A program made the position numbers and the translations under genes. The notes under the pieces were generated by a model. That model saw only the letters and a program-made list of their open reading frames with translations. It did no database searches and was not told the origin of the DNA. This document shows positions 46,266 to 54,446 of a stretch of 64,000 nt of DNA, piece after piece (the first letter of the stretch is position 1; every line of letters starts with the position of its first letter). The stretch is taken from the NCBI RefSeq assembly GCF_026126405.1, contig NZ_JAFMTQ010000004.1, positions 1 through 64,000 on the forward strand. Reading direction: 5' to 3'. Source of the DNA: Aureitalea sp. L0-47 (lineage in GTDB: Bacteria; Bacteroidota; Bacteroidia; Flavobacteriales; Flavobacteriaceae).

Positions 46266-46396
46266 GAGACTGTCTAAAAATGTAAACAATCTGTCATTCT
46301 GAATTGAATTCAGAATCTCATAAACGTGATGATGATCATCATGTAGAAACCGAATCGAGTTCGGTTTGACAGAAATAATACTTTTTAGACAGTTTC
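46266..46396. mobile_element. MITE-like element with 15-bp terminal inverted repeats
   Basis: The ends GAGACTGTCTAAAAA (46266-46280) and TTTTTAGACAGTTTC (46382-46396) are inverted copies with one mismatch. The 131-bp body has three internal palindromes: CTGAATTGAATTCAG, ATGATGATCATCAT and ACCGAA-TCGAG-TTCGGT. No coding capacity and no clear target duplication are seen. A segment inside is shared with the repeat after bshA. Confidence 0.6.
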
Positions 46397-46418
46397 TTTT
46401 TTACGATATTCATACAGG

Positions 46419-47540
46419 ATGAATAAAAAATACGACATCATCATAATCGGTGGAGGATTGGCAGGTCTTTCCGCCGCTTTACACCTGCAGAAACTGGGTG
46501 TGGACGTTCTTGTGATCGAAAAGCAGGCCTACCCTAAGCACAAGGTCTGTGGGGAATATGTCTCCAACGAAATACTGCCTTATCTTAATTTTCTGAACAT
46601 CGATCCCATGGCCGAAGGTGCCGTAGCCATCGATCAATTTGAGATGAGTACTAAAACCGGGGAGCTGATAAAAAGTTCACTTCCACTAGGAGGTTTCGGT
46701 ATTTCACGCTATGCACTTGACAAAATGATGTATGATGAAGTAATTAAGAATTCCGAAGTGATAATAGATAGTGCTACATCAATTTCCTTAAAAAACGAAA
46801 TATTCACCGTCACTACCCAACGCAATGAAAAATTTAAATCCAGGTTTGTGGTGGGAGCCTTTGGAAAACGATCGCTTATCGACAAGCAGATGAATCGGAA
46901 ATTCATTTCAGAACGAACTCACTGGATGGCTGTGAAAGCCCATTACAACTATGATTTCCCCGCGAATAAGGTTGCCTTACACAACTTTGAAGGAGGCTAT
47001 TGCGGACTATCAAAGACAGAAAGTGGTTCGGTAAATGCCTGCTATCTCGCCACTTTACAATCGTTTCAAAAAAGTGGAGGGATCTCTGATTTTCAGAAAA
47101 ACGTGATGAGCAGGAACCCAATATTGAAGGAATTCTTTTCTGAAGCCGAGATGCTTTTCGACAAACCTTTAAGTATCAGTCAGATTTCCTTTTCAAAGAA
47201 AACCGCAGTCGAGAACCATGTAATCATGCTGGGCGACAGTGCCGGACTAATTCACCCGCTTTGTGGCAATGGGATGGCGATGGCGATACATTCAGCCAAA
47301 CTCTTTTCTGAATTGTTCAAAAAAATTATAATTGATGAAGAAAGTGAGAGAGCAGTTCTTGAAAAAGCCTATCAAAAGGCTTGGAAAAAAGCCTTTGCCG
47401 AGCGTATGCGCACAGGTTCGATGCTACAGCGAGTCTTACTGAATAACACTGCATCAGACTACGCCTACAGGATAATCAATCGGTTTCCCAGCATAATTCC
47501 CAGGATCATTCGTAAAACCCACGGCGAACTCGTTGCATGA
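46419..47540 (+). CDS. FAD-dependent oxidoreductase, geranylgeranyl-reductase/hydroxylase-like
   Basis: The 373-residue flavoprotein has a Rossmann GGGLAGLSAALHLQKLG near residue 11, KHKVCGEYVSNE and the FAD-ribityl motif MLGDSAGLIHPLCGNGMAMA. It is a tailoring-type hydroxylase or reductase. It heads the type III polyketide operon and overlaps the methyltransferase gene by 4 nt. In the Streptomyces srs system a flavoprotein oxidises an alkylresorcinol, which offers a model. Confidence 0.83.
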   Translation: MNKKYDIIIIGGGLAGLSAALHLQKLGVDVLVIEKQAYPKHKVCGEYVSNEILPYLNFLNIDPMAEGAVAIDQFEMSTKTGELIKSSLPLGGFGISRYALDKMMYDEVIKNSEVIIDSATSISLKNEIFTVTTQRNEKFKSRFVVGAFGKRSLIDKQMNRKFISERTHWMAVKAHYNYDFPANKVALHNFEGGYCGLSKTESGSVNACYLATLQSFQKSGGISDFQKNVMSRNPILKEFFSEAEMLFDKPLSISQISFSKKTAVENHVIMLGDSAGLIHPLCGNGMAMAIHSAKLFSELFKKIIIDEESERAVLEKAYQKAWKKAFAERMRTGSMLQRVLLNNTASDYAYRIINRFPSIIPRIIRKTHGELVA

Positions 47541-48250
47541 TCCGATTTAGCTCGAAATATCGTTCCGACCAGGAAGAGATTATGGATGACATGGATTTCG
47601 GTGGTGAGGAAATGCCCAAGCTACTGGATGACCTGAGACGTGTGAACAAATGGCTGGGAGGAAATAGCGGAGCCATTGCGGGTATAAAAAAACTAGTGAA
47701 ATCTTCAGAAACAAAAAAAGAGATAAAAATTATCGACCTGGGTTGCGGAGACGGAGAAATGCTAAGGGTGTGCTCGGACGTATTGAATAGAAAGGAAGCA
47801 AGATTCACTTTTATTGGTGTCGATGGGAATCCGCACATCATTGAAGAGGCCGAAAAGCGAAGTGAGAATTACCCCAATATTGAATTCCGGACAATGGATG
47901 TGTTTTCTTCTGAAATGGACGAACTCGAGTACGATATCGCGTTGTTTAGCTTGTTTTTACACCATTTGAAAGACGGGCAGATTTCAGAATTGCTGAAAAA
48001 TGTTAGTCAAAAGGCGAAAGTAGGGTTAGTAATCAACGACTTAGAACGAAGTCGGATTGCCTTTGAGCTTTTCAAAATTGTGAGTACCTTGTTTGTACGA
48101 ACCCGAACAGCAAAAATTGATGGTTTGATATCTATTGCACGAGGGTTCAGAAAAAAAGAATTGATAGCAATCTCACAAGAAATCAAAGCAAATCACAGCA
48201 TACGCTGGTGGTGGGCATTTCGATACCAGTGGATCATACAAAAAATATGA
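47537..48250 (+). CDS. Class I SAM methyltransferase of the polyketide operon
   Basis: The 237-residue protein has SAM motif I IIDLGCGDGEML near residue 74, FIGVDGNPHI (motif II) and FLHHLKDGQ (post-motif III). It is probably an O- or C-methyltransferase acting on the polyketide product. It is translationally coupled to the flavoprotein before it and the type III PKS after it, each by a 4-nt ATGA overlap. Confidence 0.84.
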   Translation: MIRFSSKYRSDQEEIMDDMDFGGEEMPKLLDDLRRVNKWLGGNSGAIAGIKKLVKSSETKKEIKIIDLGCGDGEMLRVCSDVLNRKEARFTFIGVDGNPHIIEEAEKRSENYPNIEFRTMDVFSSEMDELEYDIALFSLFLHHLKDGQISELLKNVSQKAKVGLVINDLERSRIAFELFKIVSTLFVRTRTAKIDGLISIARGFRKKELIAISQEIKANHSIRWWWAFRYQWIIQKI

Positions 48251-49299
48251 GTGTACGGATTACTTCGGTAGCTAAACAACTGCCTCAATATACGCGCGAT
48301 ATTGATGAGATCATTCCGTATGTGGAAGCCTGGCTGGAGGGGCAGGAGGAACGCTTCAAGCGCAAAGTGATCAAGATCTTTGAAGGTGCCGGTGTGGATA
48401 GAAGGTATTCTATCATGGATGCCGAAGATATTTTTCTGAATACTACTTTCGAAGAACGCAACGACATTTATTGTCGGGAGATGAAGATACTGGGGAGTCA
48501 ATGCCTTAAGAAAGCCCTCGACAAAGCCAATTGGAAACCCACCGATGTGGATTATATAATCACGGTTAGCTGCACTGGTATCATGATCCCGTCTGTGGAT
48601 GCTTATCTCATCAACGAACTGAAGATGCGACAGGACATCCTAAGACTTCCTGTAACAGAAATGGGTTGCGCTGCTGGAATCTCGGGAATGATCTACGCCC
48701 ACAATTTCCTTAAGGCAAATCCGGGCAAGCGAGCAGCTGTGATAGCACTGGAATCGCCCATGGCTACATTTCAGCAAAACGATTTCTCAATGGTGAACAT
48801 TGTGAGTTCTGCGATATTTGGCGATGGTGCAGCCTGTGTGCTGCTATCTTCTTCCGAAGAGGACAAGGGACCAAAAATCCTGGATGAAGCCATGTACCAC
48901 TTTTATGATGCTACTCACATGATGGGCTTCAAACTGGTGAATACCGGACTACAAATGATACTGGATGTAACTGTCCCTGAACAGATTTCTGAACATTTCC
49001 CTGGCATCATTCATCCCTTCCTGGAGCGCAATGGCTATAGCATAGAAGATGTAGACCACCTGATCTTCCATCCGGGAGGAAAAAAGATCGTTCAGACAGT
49101 AGAGGACCTGTTCGGGAGCCTCGGGAAAAATATCGACGATACACGGGAAGTTCTTAAATTGTATGGAAATATGAGCAGTGCCACGGTGCTTTACGTACTG
49201 GAACGTTTTCTAGACAAAGATATTCCTGAAGGAGAACTGGGGCTCATGTTGAGTTTTGGACCCGGGTTTTCAGCACAACGGATTCTATTACAATTCTAA
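48247..49299 (+). CDS. Type III polyketide synthase
   Basis: About 350 residues with a thiolase fold and the Cys-His-Asn triad: Cys in VTEMGCAAGISG, His in IFHPGGKKIV and Asn in YGNMSSATVL. It extends an acyl starter with malonyl-CoA and cyclises it to a resorcinol or pyrone. The ATG at 48247 overlaps the methyltransferase stop and gives the family-like start SVRITSVAKQLP. The longer frame from 48208 is not needed. Confidence 0.92.
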   Translation: MSVRITSVAKQLPQYTRDIDEIIPYVEAWLEGQEERFKRKVIKIFEGAGVDRRYSIMDAEDIFLNTTFEERNDIYCREMKILGSQCLKKALDKANWKPTDVDYIITVSCTGIMIPSVDAYLINELKMRQDILRLPVTEMGCAAGISGMIYAHNFLKANPGKRAAVIALESPMATFQQNDFSMVNIVSSAIFGDGAACVLLSSSEEDKGPKILDEAMYHFYDATHMMGFKLVNTGLQMILDVTVPEQISEHFPGIIHPFLERNGYSIEDVDHLIFHPGGKKIVQTVEDLFGSLGKNIDDTREVLKLYGNMSSATVLYVLERFLDKDIPEGELGLMLSFGPGFSAQRILLQF

Positions 49300-50064
49300 A
49301 TGAGCAAACAACAACATACAGCCCTTATACTAGGAGGTAGCAGTGGCCTGGGACTCGCTTCCGCGATGAAACTGGCAAGTGAAGGTATGAATATTTGCAT
49401 TGTGCATCGTACACGGAAAACTGATGTTGAAAAACTTAATGAGGCTATCGCCGAGATGCGATCACATGGAGTTTCAGTTGCTGAATTCAATAAGGATGCA
49501 CTGAAAAAAGAAACCATTGACGGAGTTGTTGGATCGTTAGCTGATCACAGCATAAAAGTATTACTTCACAGTATCGCGAAGGGAAGTTTAAAACCTCTTC
49601 ATGGTGATAACAGTCTCAATAAACAGGACCTGGAAATCACTCTTCACGCCATGGGTCATAGCTGGCTTGAATGGACGCAAGCCTTGTTTAAGGCCAATAA
49701 GTTTTCCGAAAATGCCCGAAATCTTGCTTTTACCAGTGAAGGCAATGCTAAGGTATGGCCGGGTTATGCTGCCGTTTCTGCAGCAAAAGCAACTCTTGAA
49801 GCTTTAATGCGCAGTATGGCGGTGGAATATGCATCCCTGGGAATGACAACCAACTGCATACAGGCCGGGGCAACGGAAACAGCTTCTTTTAAAATGATTC
49901 CGGGGAGTGAGTTACTTGCTGAAACGGCTCGCAAACGCAATCCGTTTAAACGACTCACAACTCCTGAGGACGTAGCCAATGTGGTTTACTTGTTAAGCAG
50001 GGATGAAGCTCAGTGGATCAATGGTTCGGTAATCAAAGCCGATGGAGGGGAAAGCCTGAGATGA
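49300..50064 (+). CDS. SDR enoyl-ACP reductase-like protein
   Basis: This 254-residue short-chain dehydrogenase has GGSSGLGLASA near residue 11. The active-site spacing YAAVSAAK (Tyr-X6-Lys) is the enoyl-reductase (FabI/FabL) pattern rather than the ketoreductase Tyr-X3-Lys. It probably reduces enoyl-ACP during synthesis of the acyl starter. It begins the base after the PKS stop. Substrate remains to be shown. Confidence 0.8.
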   Translation: MSKQQHTALILGGSSGLGLASAMKLASEGMNICIVHRTRKTDVEKLNEAIAEMRSHGVSVAEFNKDALKKETIDGVVGSLADHSIKVLLHSIAKGSLKPLHGDNSLNKQDLEITLHAMGHSWLEWTQALFKANKFSENARNLAFTSEGNAKVWPGYAAVSAAKATLEALMRSMAVEYASLGMTTNCIQAGATETASFKMIPGSELLAETARKRNPFKRLTTPEDVANVVYLLSRDEAQWINGSVIKADGGESLR

Positions 50065-50504
50065 TGGATAGTAAAACCATCATATCGAAACTACCGTATT
50101 CGGATCCCTTTCTATTTGTAGATGATATTACAGAGGTAGATACGGAACACATAATTGGTCAATACACCTTCAAAACAGACGAATATTTTTACCAGGGTCA
50201 TTTTAAGGGACATCCGGTCACGCCTGGGGTTATACTTACTGAATGTATGGCACAGATAGGTCTGGTATCCTTCGGAATTTATCTGTTATCCGGTGAAATT
50301 GATCAAGATGTGCGGGTTGCCTTGAGTAGTATTGAAATTGATTTTCTGAAACCGGTTTATCCCGGTGAATTGGTCACCGTACATTCGGAAAAGATCTATT
50401 TCCGATTCAATAAACTGAAGTGCAAGGTAAAAATGATAAATGCCGAAACTGAAACGGTATGCAATGGAACTATTAGTGGTATGTTAATTCCAAAGAGATC
50501 ATGA
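50061..50504 (+). CDS. 3-hydroxyacyl-ACP dehydratase (FabZ-like)
   Basis: About 147 residues with a hot-dog fold. The FabZ active-site helix is clear: GHFKGHPVTPGVILTECMAQ, with catalytic His and Glu. It dehydrates 3-hydroxyacyl-ACP. The ATG at 50061 overlaps the reductase stop by 4 nt, with 50064 also possible. The longer frame from 50013 would overlap by 17 codons and is disfavoured. Confidence 0.88.
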   Translation: MMDSKTIISKLPYSDPFLFVDDITEVDTEHIIGQYTFKTDEYFYQGHFKGHPVTPGVILTECMAQIGLVSFGIYLLSGEIDQDVRVALSSIEIDFLKPVYPGELVTVHSEKIYFRFNKLKCKVKMINAETETVCNGTISGMLIPKRS

Positions 50505-51781
50505 AAAGAAGAGTGGTGGTAACGGGAATGGGAGTTGTTTCCCCCAACGGAATAGGGGTGACAGAATTCCTCCATGCTATTCGCGAAGGAAAGAGTGGCA
50601 TCCGTCATTTCCCCGAACTTGAAGAACTCAAGTTCTCTTGTCAGATTGCCGGCCAACCCACCGTTTCCGAAGAACAAAAAAGAAAGTATTTTACAGAACT
50701 ACAACTACGAAACTTCAATAGCAGCGGTATTCTTTACGGGGTAATGGCCGGAATGGAAGCACTGGAAAATGCCGGTATTCCGGTCGCTGAGAAAGAAAGT
50801 GAGCCACTTTGGGACCTGGGTATCATCTTCGGTACCGGGACCAGTGGAGTTGATAAATTCAGGGAGTCCGTCTATTTGCTGGACGCAGGAAAAGTGAAAC
50901 GATTAGGAAGTACCACCGTAGTTCAAACCATGTCGAGTGGGATTAGTGCCTACCTGGGAGGAATGACCGGAGCCGGAAACCAGGTCACTACAAATTCTTC
51001 GGCTTGTGCTACAGGCACCGAAGCGGTGATCATGGGATTTGAGGCCATTGCTTCAGGGAAAGCGGAGCAGATGCTCTGCGGAAGTTGTTCCGATCACGGC
51101 CCGGTGGTATGGGGTGGTTTCGATGCTATGAAGGTACTCACCTGGAAACACAACGAAACTCCCGAATCCGGCTCCAGGCCTTTGAGTTCAACCGCTTCAG
51201 GCTTTGTTCCCGGAAGTGGGGCAGGGGCAATAGTATTGGAATCCCTTATAAGTGCTCGAGAACGAGGAGCAACCATTTACGCTGAAGTACTAGGCGGACA
51301 CGTGAACAATGGAGGTCAGCGACTTGGAGGAAGTATGACAGCTCCGAATAGCACAGCTGTGCGGCGCTGCATAGTGAAGGCTCTCGAAGCTTCGGAAATA
51401 AAAGGTTCCGATATCGATTATATCAACGGCCATCTCACCGCAACAATTAAGGATCCCACGGAGATCAGGAACTGGAGCCAGGCCCTCGGAACAAAGGGAA
51501 CGTCTTTTCCATATGTAAATTCCCTGAAAAGCATGATAGGACATGGTCTGGCAGCCAGTGGTAGTATGGAGATTGTGGCCGCGCTATTACAACTACATCA
51601 CGGATTTGTTGCCCCCAACCTGAATTGTGAGGACCTTCATCCGGAGATTGCCGAAGTAGTTGATAGGGAGAGAATTCCTACTGAAATGATAAAGGCAGAG
51701 CTCAATACCATTGCGAAAGCCAGTTTTGGTTTTGGAGATGTCAATGCCTGTGTTATCTTTAGAAAAATTTCCGATCAATGA
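50501..51781 (+). CDS. Beta-ketoacyl-ACP synthase II (FabF-like)
   Basis: The 426-residue condensing enzyme has the Cys-His-His triad: Cys in NSSACATGTEAV, His in INGHLTATIKDPTE (replacing the usual NAHGTST) and His in SMIGHGLAASGS. It extends acyl-ACP with malonyl-ACP. It is a second KS apart from any housekeeping FabF, coupled by 4-nt overlaps to the dehydratase and carrier-protein genes. A dedicated starter-chain pathway is therefore likely. Confidence 0.9.
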   Translation: MKRRVVVTGMGVVSPNGIGVTEFLHAIREGKSGIRHFPELEELKFSCQIAGQPTVSEEQKRKYFTELQLRNFNSSGILYGVMAGMEALENAGIPVAEKESEPLWDLGIIFGTGTSGVDKFRESVYLLDAGKVKRLGSTTVVQTMSSGISAYLGGMTGAGNQVTTNSSACATGTEAVIMGFEAIASGKAEQMLCGSCSDHGPVVWGGFDAMKVLTWKHNETPESGSRPLSSTASGFVPGSGAGAIVLESLISARERGATIYAEVLGGHVNNGGQRLGGSMTAPNSTAVRRCIVKALEASEIKGSDIDYINGHLTATIKDPTEIRNWSQALGTKGTSFPYVNSLKSMIGHGLAASGSMEIVAALLQLHHGFVAPNLNCEDLHPEIAEVVDRERIPTEMIKAELNTIAKASFGFGDVNACVIFRKISDQ

Positions 51782-52032
51782 CTTCAGAAGAGATCTACGA
51801 AAAGCTTCAGCCCATCATCGCTACTTATTTACCCGAGGACGTGTCGGCCGAGAACATCAACAAAGACGCCGACCTCACCCAGGAACTTAATATCAATTCA
51901 GCTCACCTGGTGGATGTGGTACTGGATGTTGAGGACGTTTTCGATATTGAATTGAGCAATAACGACCTGGAGTCACTTCGCACGGTAAATGATGCGATAT
52001 CCATTATTTCGGATAAGCTGGACAAATCCTAG
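51778..52032 (+). CDS. Acyl carrier protein
   Basis: The 84-residue acidic four-helix carrier protein has Ser41 in INSAHLVDVVL as the predicted phosphopantetheine site. The canonical DSL is replaced by NSA. It overlaps the KS gene by 4 nt. It is presumably dedicated to this operon, feeding an acyl chain to the type III synthase. Confidence 0.85.
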   Translation: MTSEEIYEKLQPIIATYLPEDVSAENINKDADLTQELNINSAHLVDVVLDVEDVFDIELSNNDLESLRTVNDAISIISDKLDKS

Positions 52033-52033
52033 C

Positions 52034-53251
52034 ATGAACTTCAATGTAGAATTCCCGGACCTTCAGCCTGGCAGACTCGCCATTAAATTGAGCAAAGTTG
52101 GCGAAAGAAGTGTTCGATCCGGCCATCCCTGGATATTTTCAGATAGTATTATAAAGGTCAAAAAGGATGGAAAATCGGGCGACCTTTCGATCATCTTCGG
52201 AAGCAGATCGAATGATGTGATAGGAGTAGGGCTCTACGATCCGGATTCACCCATTAGGATTAAAATGCTGCATACCGGCGGACCGGCAACCATCGATTCA
52301 GAATTCTTTCAGAAAAAAATAGAAGCCGCCTACCAAAAGCGAGCTCCTTTGTTACTAACCAATACAAACAGTTATCGAATGCTGTTTGGTGAAAATGATG
52401 GTTTACCCGGATTTATCGCTGATGTCTATGCCCATGTACTGGTCGTAAAACTATATTCCGGGATGTGGTTTCCTTACCTAGGTATGATCATTCCCAAACT
52501 CATAGAACTGAGTGGTGTTTCCACTGTGGTCCTCCGACTCAACAGAAAGCTCTCAAAAGCGGATACTTTCGGCCTGGAAGAAGGAACTGTACTATATGGT
52601 GAACTAGAGGATGAGAATGTCCATTTCGTTGAGCACGACGTAAATTTCTCGGCCAACGTGATCCATGGACATAAAACGGGTTACTTCCTGGATCACCGTC
52701 ATAACCGCAAACGAGTAGGGGAGCTTTCCGAAGGAAAAACCATGCTGGATGTCTTCAGTTATGCCGGGGGATTTTCGGTGCATGCTCTTGTTGGAGGCGC
52801 TTCGGAAGTGACAAGTGTGGACATCAGTAAACAAGCCCTGGAAGTAGCAAAGTACAATTCAGGTTTGAATTCATTCGGAGGTACGCACAGAACTATTGCA
52901 GGCGATGCTTTCGAAATACTCGAGCAATTGATTTCCGAAGGAAAAACATTTGACATCGTGGTTATCGATCCGCCCAGTTTTGCGAAGAGGGCCAAAGAAG
53001 TTGCATCGGCCAAAAAGCGATACGCTGAATTGGCGCAACTGGGGTCTTCCCTGGTGGCTAAAGGAGGAATTCTCGTTCTTGCGTCCTGTTCATCACGAGT
53101 AATAGCAGAGGACTTTTTCGAGATCAATGAAAAAGTGTTCAGTAATTGCGGACGAGCATATCATTTGGAGGATACAACCTTCCATGATATTGACCATCCT
53201 ATCGGTTTCCCGGAAGGTGCCTATCTCAAAACAGGCTACTACCGTTTCTAG
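52034..53251 (+). CDS. RlmI-like class I rRNA methyltransferase
   Basis: About 405 residues. The N-terminal PUA domain (about 10-80, RSGHPWIFSDSI) and SAM domain (LDVFSYAGGFSVHAL, VIDPPSFAKR, LASCSSRV) match the YccW/RlmI 5-methylcytosine methyltransferase family. The ATG at 52034 is 1 nt after the carrier-protein stop. It may ride on the polyketide operon by position only. Confidence 0.87.
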   Translation: MNFNVEFPDLQPGRLAIKLSKVGERSVRSGHPWIFSDSIIKVKKDGKSGDLSIIFGSRSNDVIGVGLYDPDSPIRIKMLHTGGPATIDSEFFQKKIEAAYQKRAPLLLTNTNSYRMLFGENDGLPGFIADVYAHVLVVKLYSGMWFPYLGMIIPKLIELSGVSTVVLRLNRKLSKADTFGLEEGTVLYGELEDENVHFVEHDVNFSANVIHGHKTGYFLDHRHNRKRVGELSEGKTMLDVFSYAGGFSVHALVGGASEVTSVDISKQALEVAKYNSGLNSFGGTHRTIAGDAFEILEQLISEGKTFDIVVIDPPSFAKRAKEVASAKKRYAELAQLGSSLVAKGGILVLASCSSRVIAEDFFEINEKVFSNCGRAYHLEDTTFHDIDHPIGFPEGAYLKTGYYRF

Positions 53252-53274
53252 CAAAATGTTAATTAACATTCTGC
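53251..53274. promoter_or_regulatory. 24-bp near-perfect palindrome after the rRNA methyltransferase gene
   Basis: The core AATGTTAATTAACATT (53255-53270) is a perfect 16-bp palindrome. The arms extend to GCA/TGC with one mismatched pair. It starts at the stop codon, 67 bp before the beta-barrel gene. It may be an operator or a symmetric terminator, and neither is shown. Confidence 0.4.
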
Positions 53275-53341
53275 AAAGTTAAAAGTTGTACTAGGGTGAT
53301 CTTACAGCCGTTGTTTTAATAACAAACCTATTTATCTACTT

Positions 53342-54043
53342 ATGAAAACTACCATCAAAGGGATGGTCATAGCCTGTATGGTTATGTCTGTCAATTACTT
53401 TGGCTATTGCCAAACCGACCAACAATCAAATTTTTACATCGGACTTAATGCAGGGTACAACCGCGGACTGGGTTTTCAGGGTACCTTAACAGCTTCAAAT
53501 CTAATAGAAAGCCTTCCCGTGGATCTCAGGATAGGAGTTGGCTACACTTTCCTGGATCCCGGAAGTTCTGCCGATGCACGACGGATCTTTATCAACAACG
53601 CCACCAATGGAGTTCCTGAAGAATCGGCTAGAGCATTCGACTATCGACTGGATATCATGGTGCCCGTATCGCTCCTCGGTCTCGAAACTTCATTTGTGCA
53701 CTTCGGGCCCAGATATTCTAGTTTTAGAGCCAACTTTAAATATATAGGAGGGAATGAGGACTTTGATGTAACCAGCAGGCAGGTTGGCGCAGGCCTGGGT
53801 GCGGAAAGTCATTTTAGAATGAGCAACAAACTCAACCTTGTGGTCATTGCAGGTGTGGATTATTTTTTCGATAACACCTTAAAAGGCCACGACACATCCT
53901 ATAGCCCCGATGATGATAATGTGAACCCGAGAAACGACAACCAAAACAATGATGTGGAATTCACTTATAGTGACGCAGATGATGCAATAAAACAGCCAGA
54001 TATTATGCCACGCCTACTTATTGGTATCAATTACCAATTGTAA
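53342..54043 (+). CDS. Outer-membrane beta-barrel protein
   Basis: The 233-residue protein has a signal peptide (YFGYCQ end, about 27). Alternating strands such as NFYIGLNAGYNRGLGF and a C-terminal PRLLIGINYQL are typical of a porin-like barrel. A loop near 205 is acidic and asparagine-rich (DDNVNPRNDNQNND). Its stop lies 12 nt before the gntP remnant, so before the island it probably faced the end of gntP. Confidence 0.8.
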   Translation: MKTTIKGMVIACMVMSVNYFGYCQTDQQSNFYIGLNAGYNRGLGFQGTLTASNLIESLPVDLRIGVGYTFLDPGSSADARRIFINNATNGVPEESARAFDYRLDIMVPVSLLGLETSFVHFGPRYSSFRANFKYIGGNEDFDVTSRQVGAGLGAESHFRMSNKLNLVVIAGVDYFFDNTLKGHDTSYSPDDDNVNPRNDNQNNDVEFTYSDADDAIKQPDIMPRLLIGINYQL

Positions 54044-54055
54044 TATGGTGAAGGA

Positions 54056-54155
54056 CTAAACAAAAAGGGAAAGCAGGCTTACGGTCGTTATCCCCACTAA
54101 CGCGAGGATCGTGGTTAACGGTCCAGCTTCTGAAAGTCTGCTTTTCTGTTAGTCC
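54056..54155 (-). pseudogene. Orphan remnant of a gntP 3' end (left island boundary)
   Basis: The minus strand matches the last 33 codons of gntP (60619-60723), including the TAG stop. 49 bp (54067-54115) are identical to 60633-60681. The rest differs by three substitutions, all third-codon and synonymous, a 2-bp deletion that shifts frame, and a one-codon difference before the stop. It has no upstream gene body, so it is a broken tail left outside the island. Confidence 0.88.
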
Positions 54156-54309
54156 GACAATCTAGATTGACGTCCTCTTGGTGTTTAAAGGATTTCCTTC
54201 GCTTGAAAAGGTATACTAAAAAATTGCTCTAATTCTTAGAAATAGAGTGCTTGATGAAGGTAGTACTGCGATCACCGAAAATTGTGATCATATGATTGCG
54301 GCAGTTTAA

Positions 54310-54444
54310 TTACTTCGGATTGATTCCTACGCCAGGTTTGGCAGTATCACTTTTCTTAGGATTAATTCCGACTCCAGGTTTGGGAGTATCCGATTTTTTC
54401 GGGTTAATTCCTACACCCGGTTTTGATTTGTCTTGCTTAGCCAT
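54310..54444 (-). CDS. 44-residue repeat peptide, KPGVGINPKKSDT x3
   Basis: The minus strand ATG at 54444 opens 44 codons ending TAA at 54310: MAKQDKS, then KPGVGINPKKSDT, P, KPGVGINPKKSDT, A, KPGVGINPK. It is lysine-rich and basic, with no signal peptide. The repeat copies differ at seven of 13 codons between units 1 and 2, every change synonymous, including TCG against AGT for serine. This is strong evidence for selection on this frame. The overlapping plus-strand frame is its shadow. It is divergent from the caspase/TIR operon (107 bp). Role unknown. Confidence 0.8.
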   Translation of the reverse strand: MAKQDKSKPGVGINPKKSDTPKPGVGINPKKSDTAKPGVGINPK

Positions 54445-54446
54445 GA

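Noticed and set aside
48208-48246. Upstream extension of the type III PKS
   Set aside because: It would overlap the methyltransferase by 43 nt, while the ATG at 48247 gives the family N terminus and the same 4-nt overlap as the other junctions.
54270-54289. GATCAC/GTGATC hairpin downstream of the repeat peptide
   Set aside because: Only 6 bp and without a T-tract, so it cannot be told from chance.
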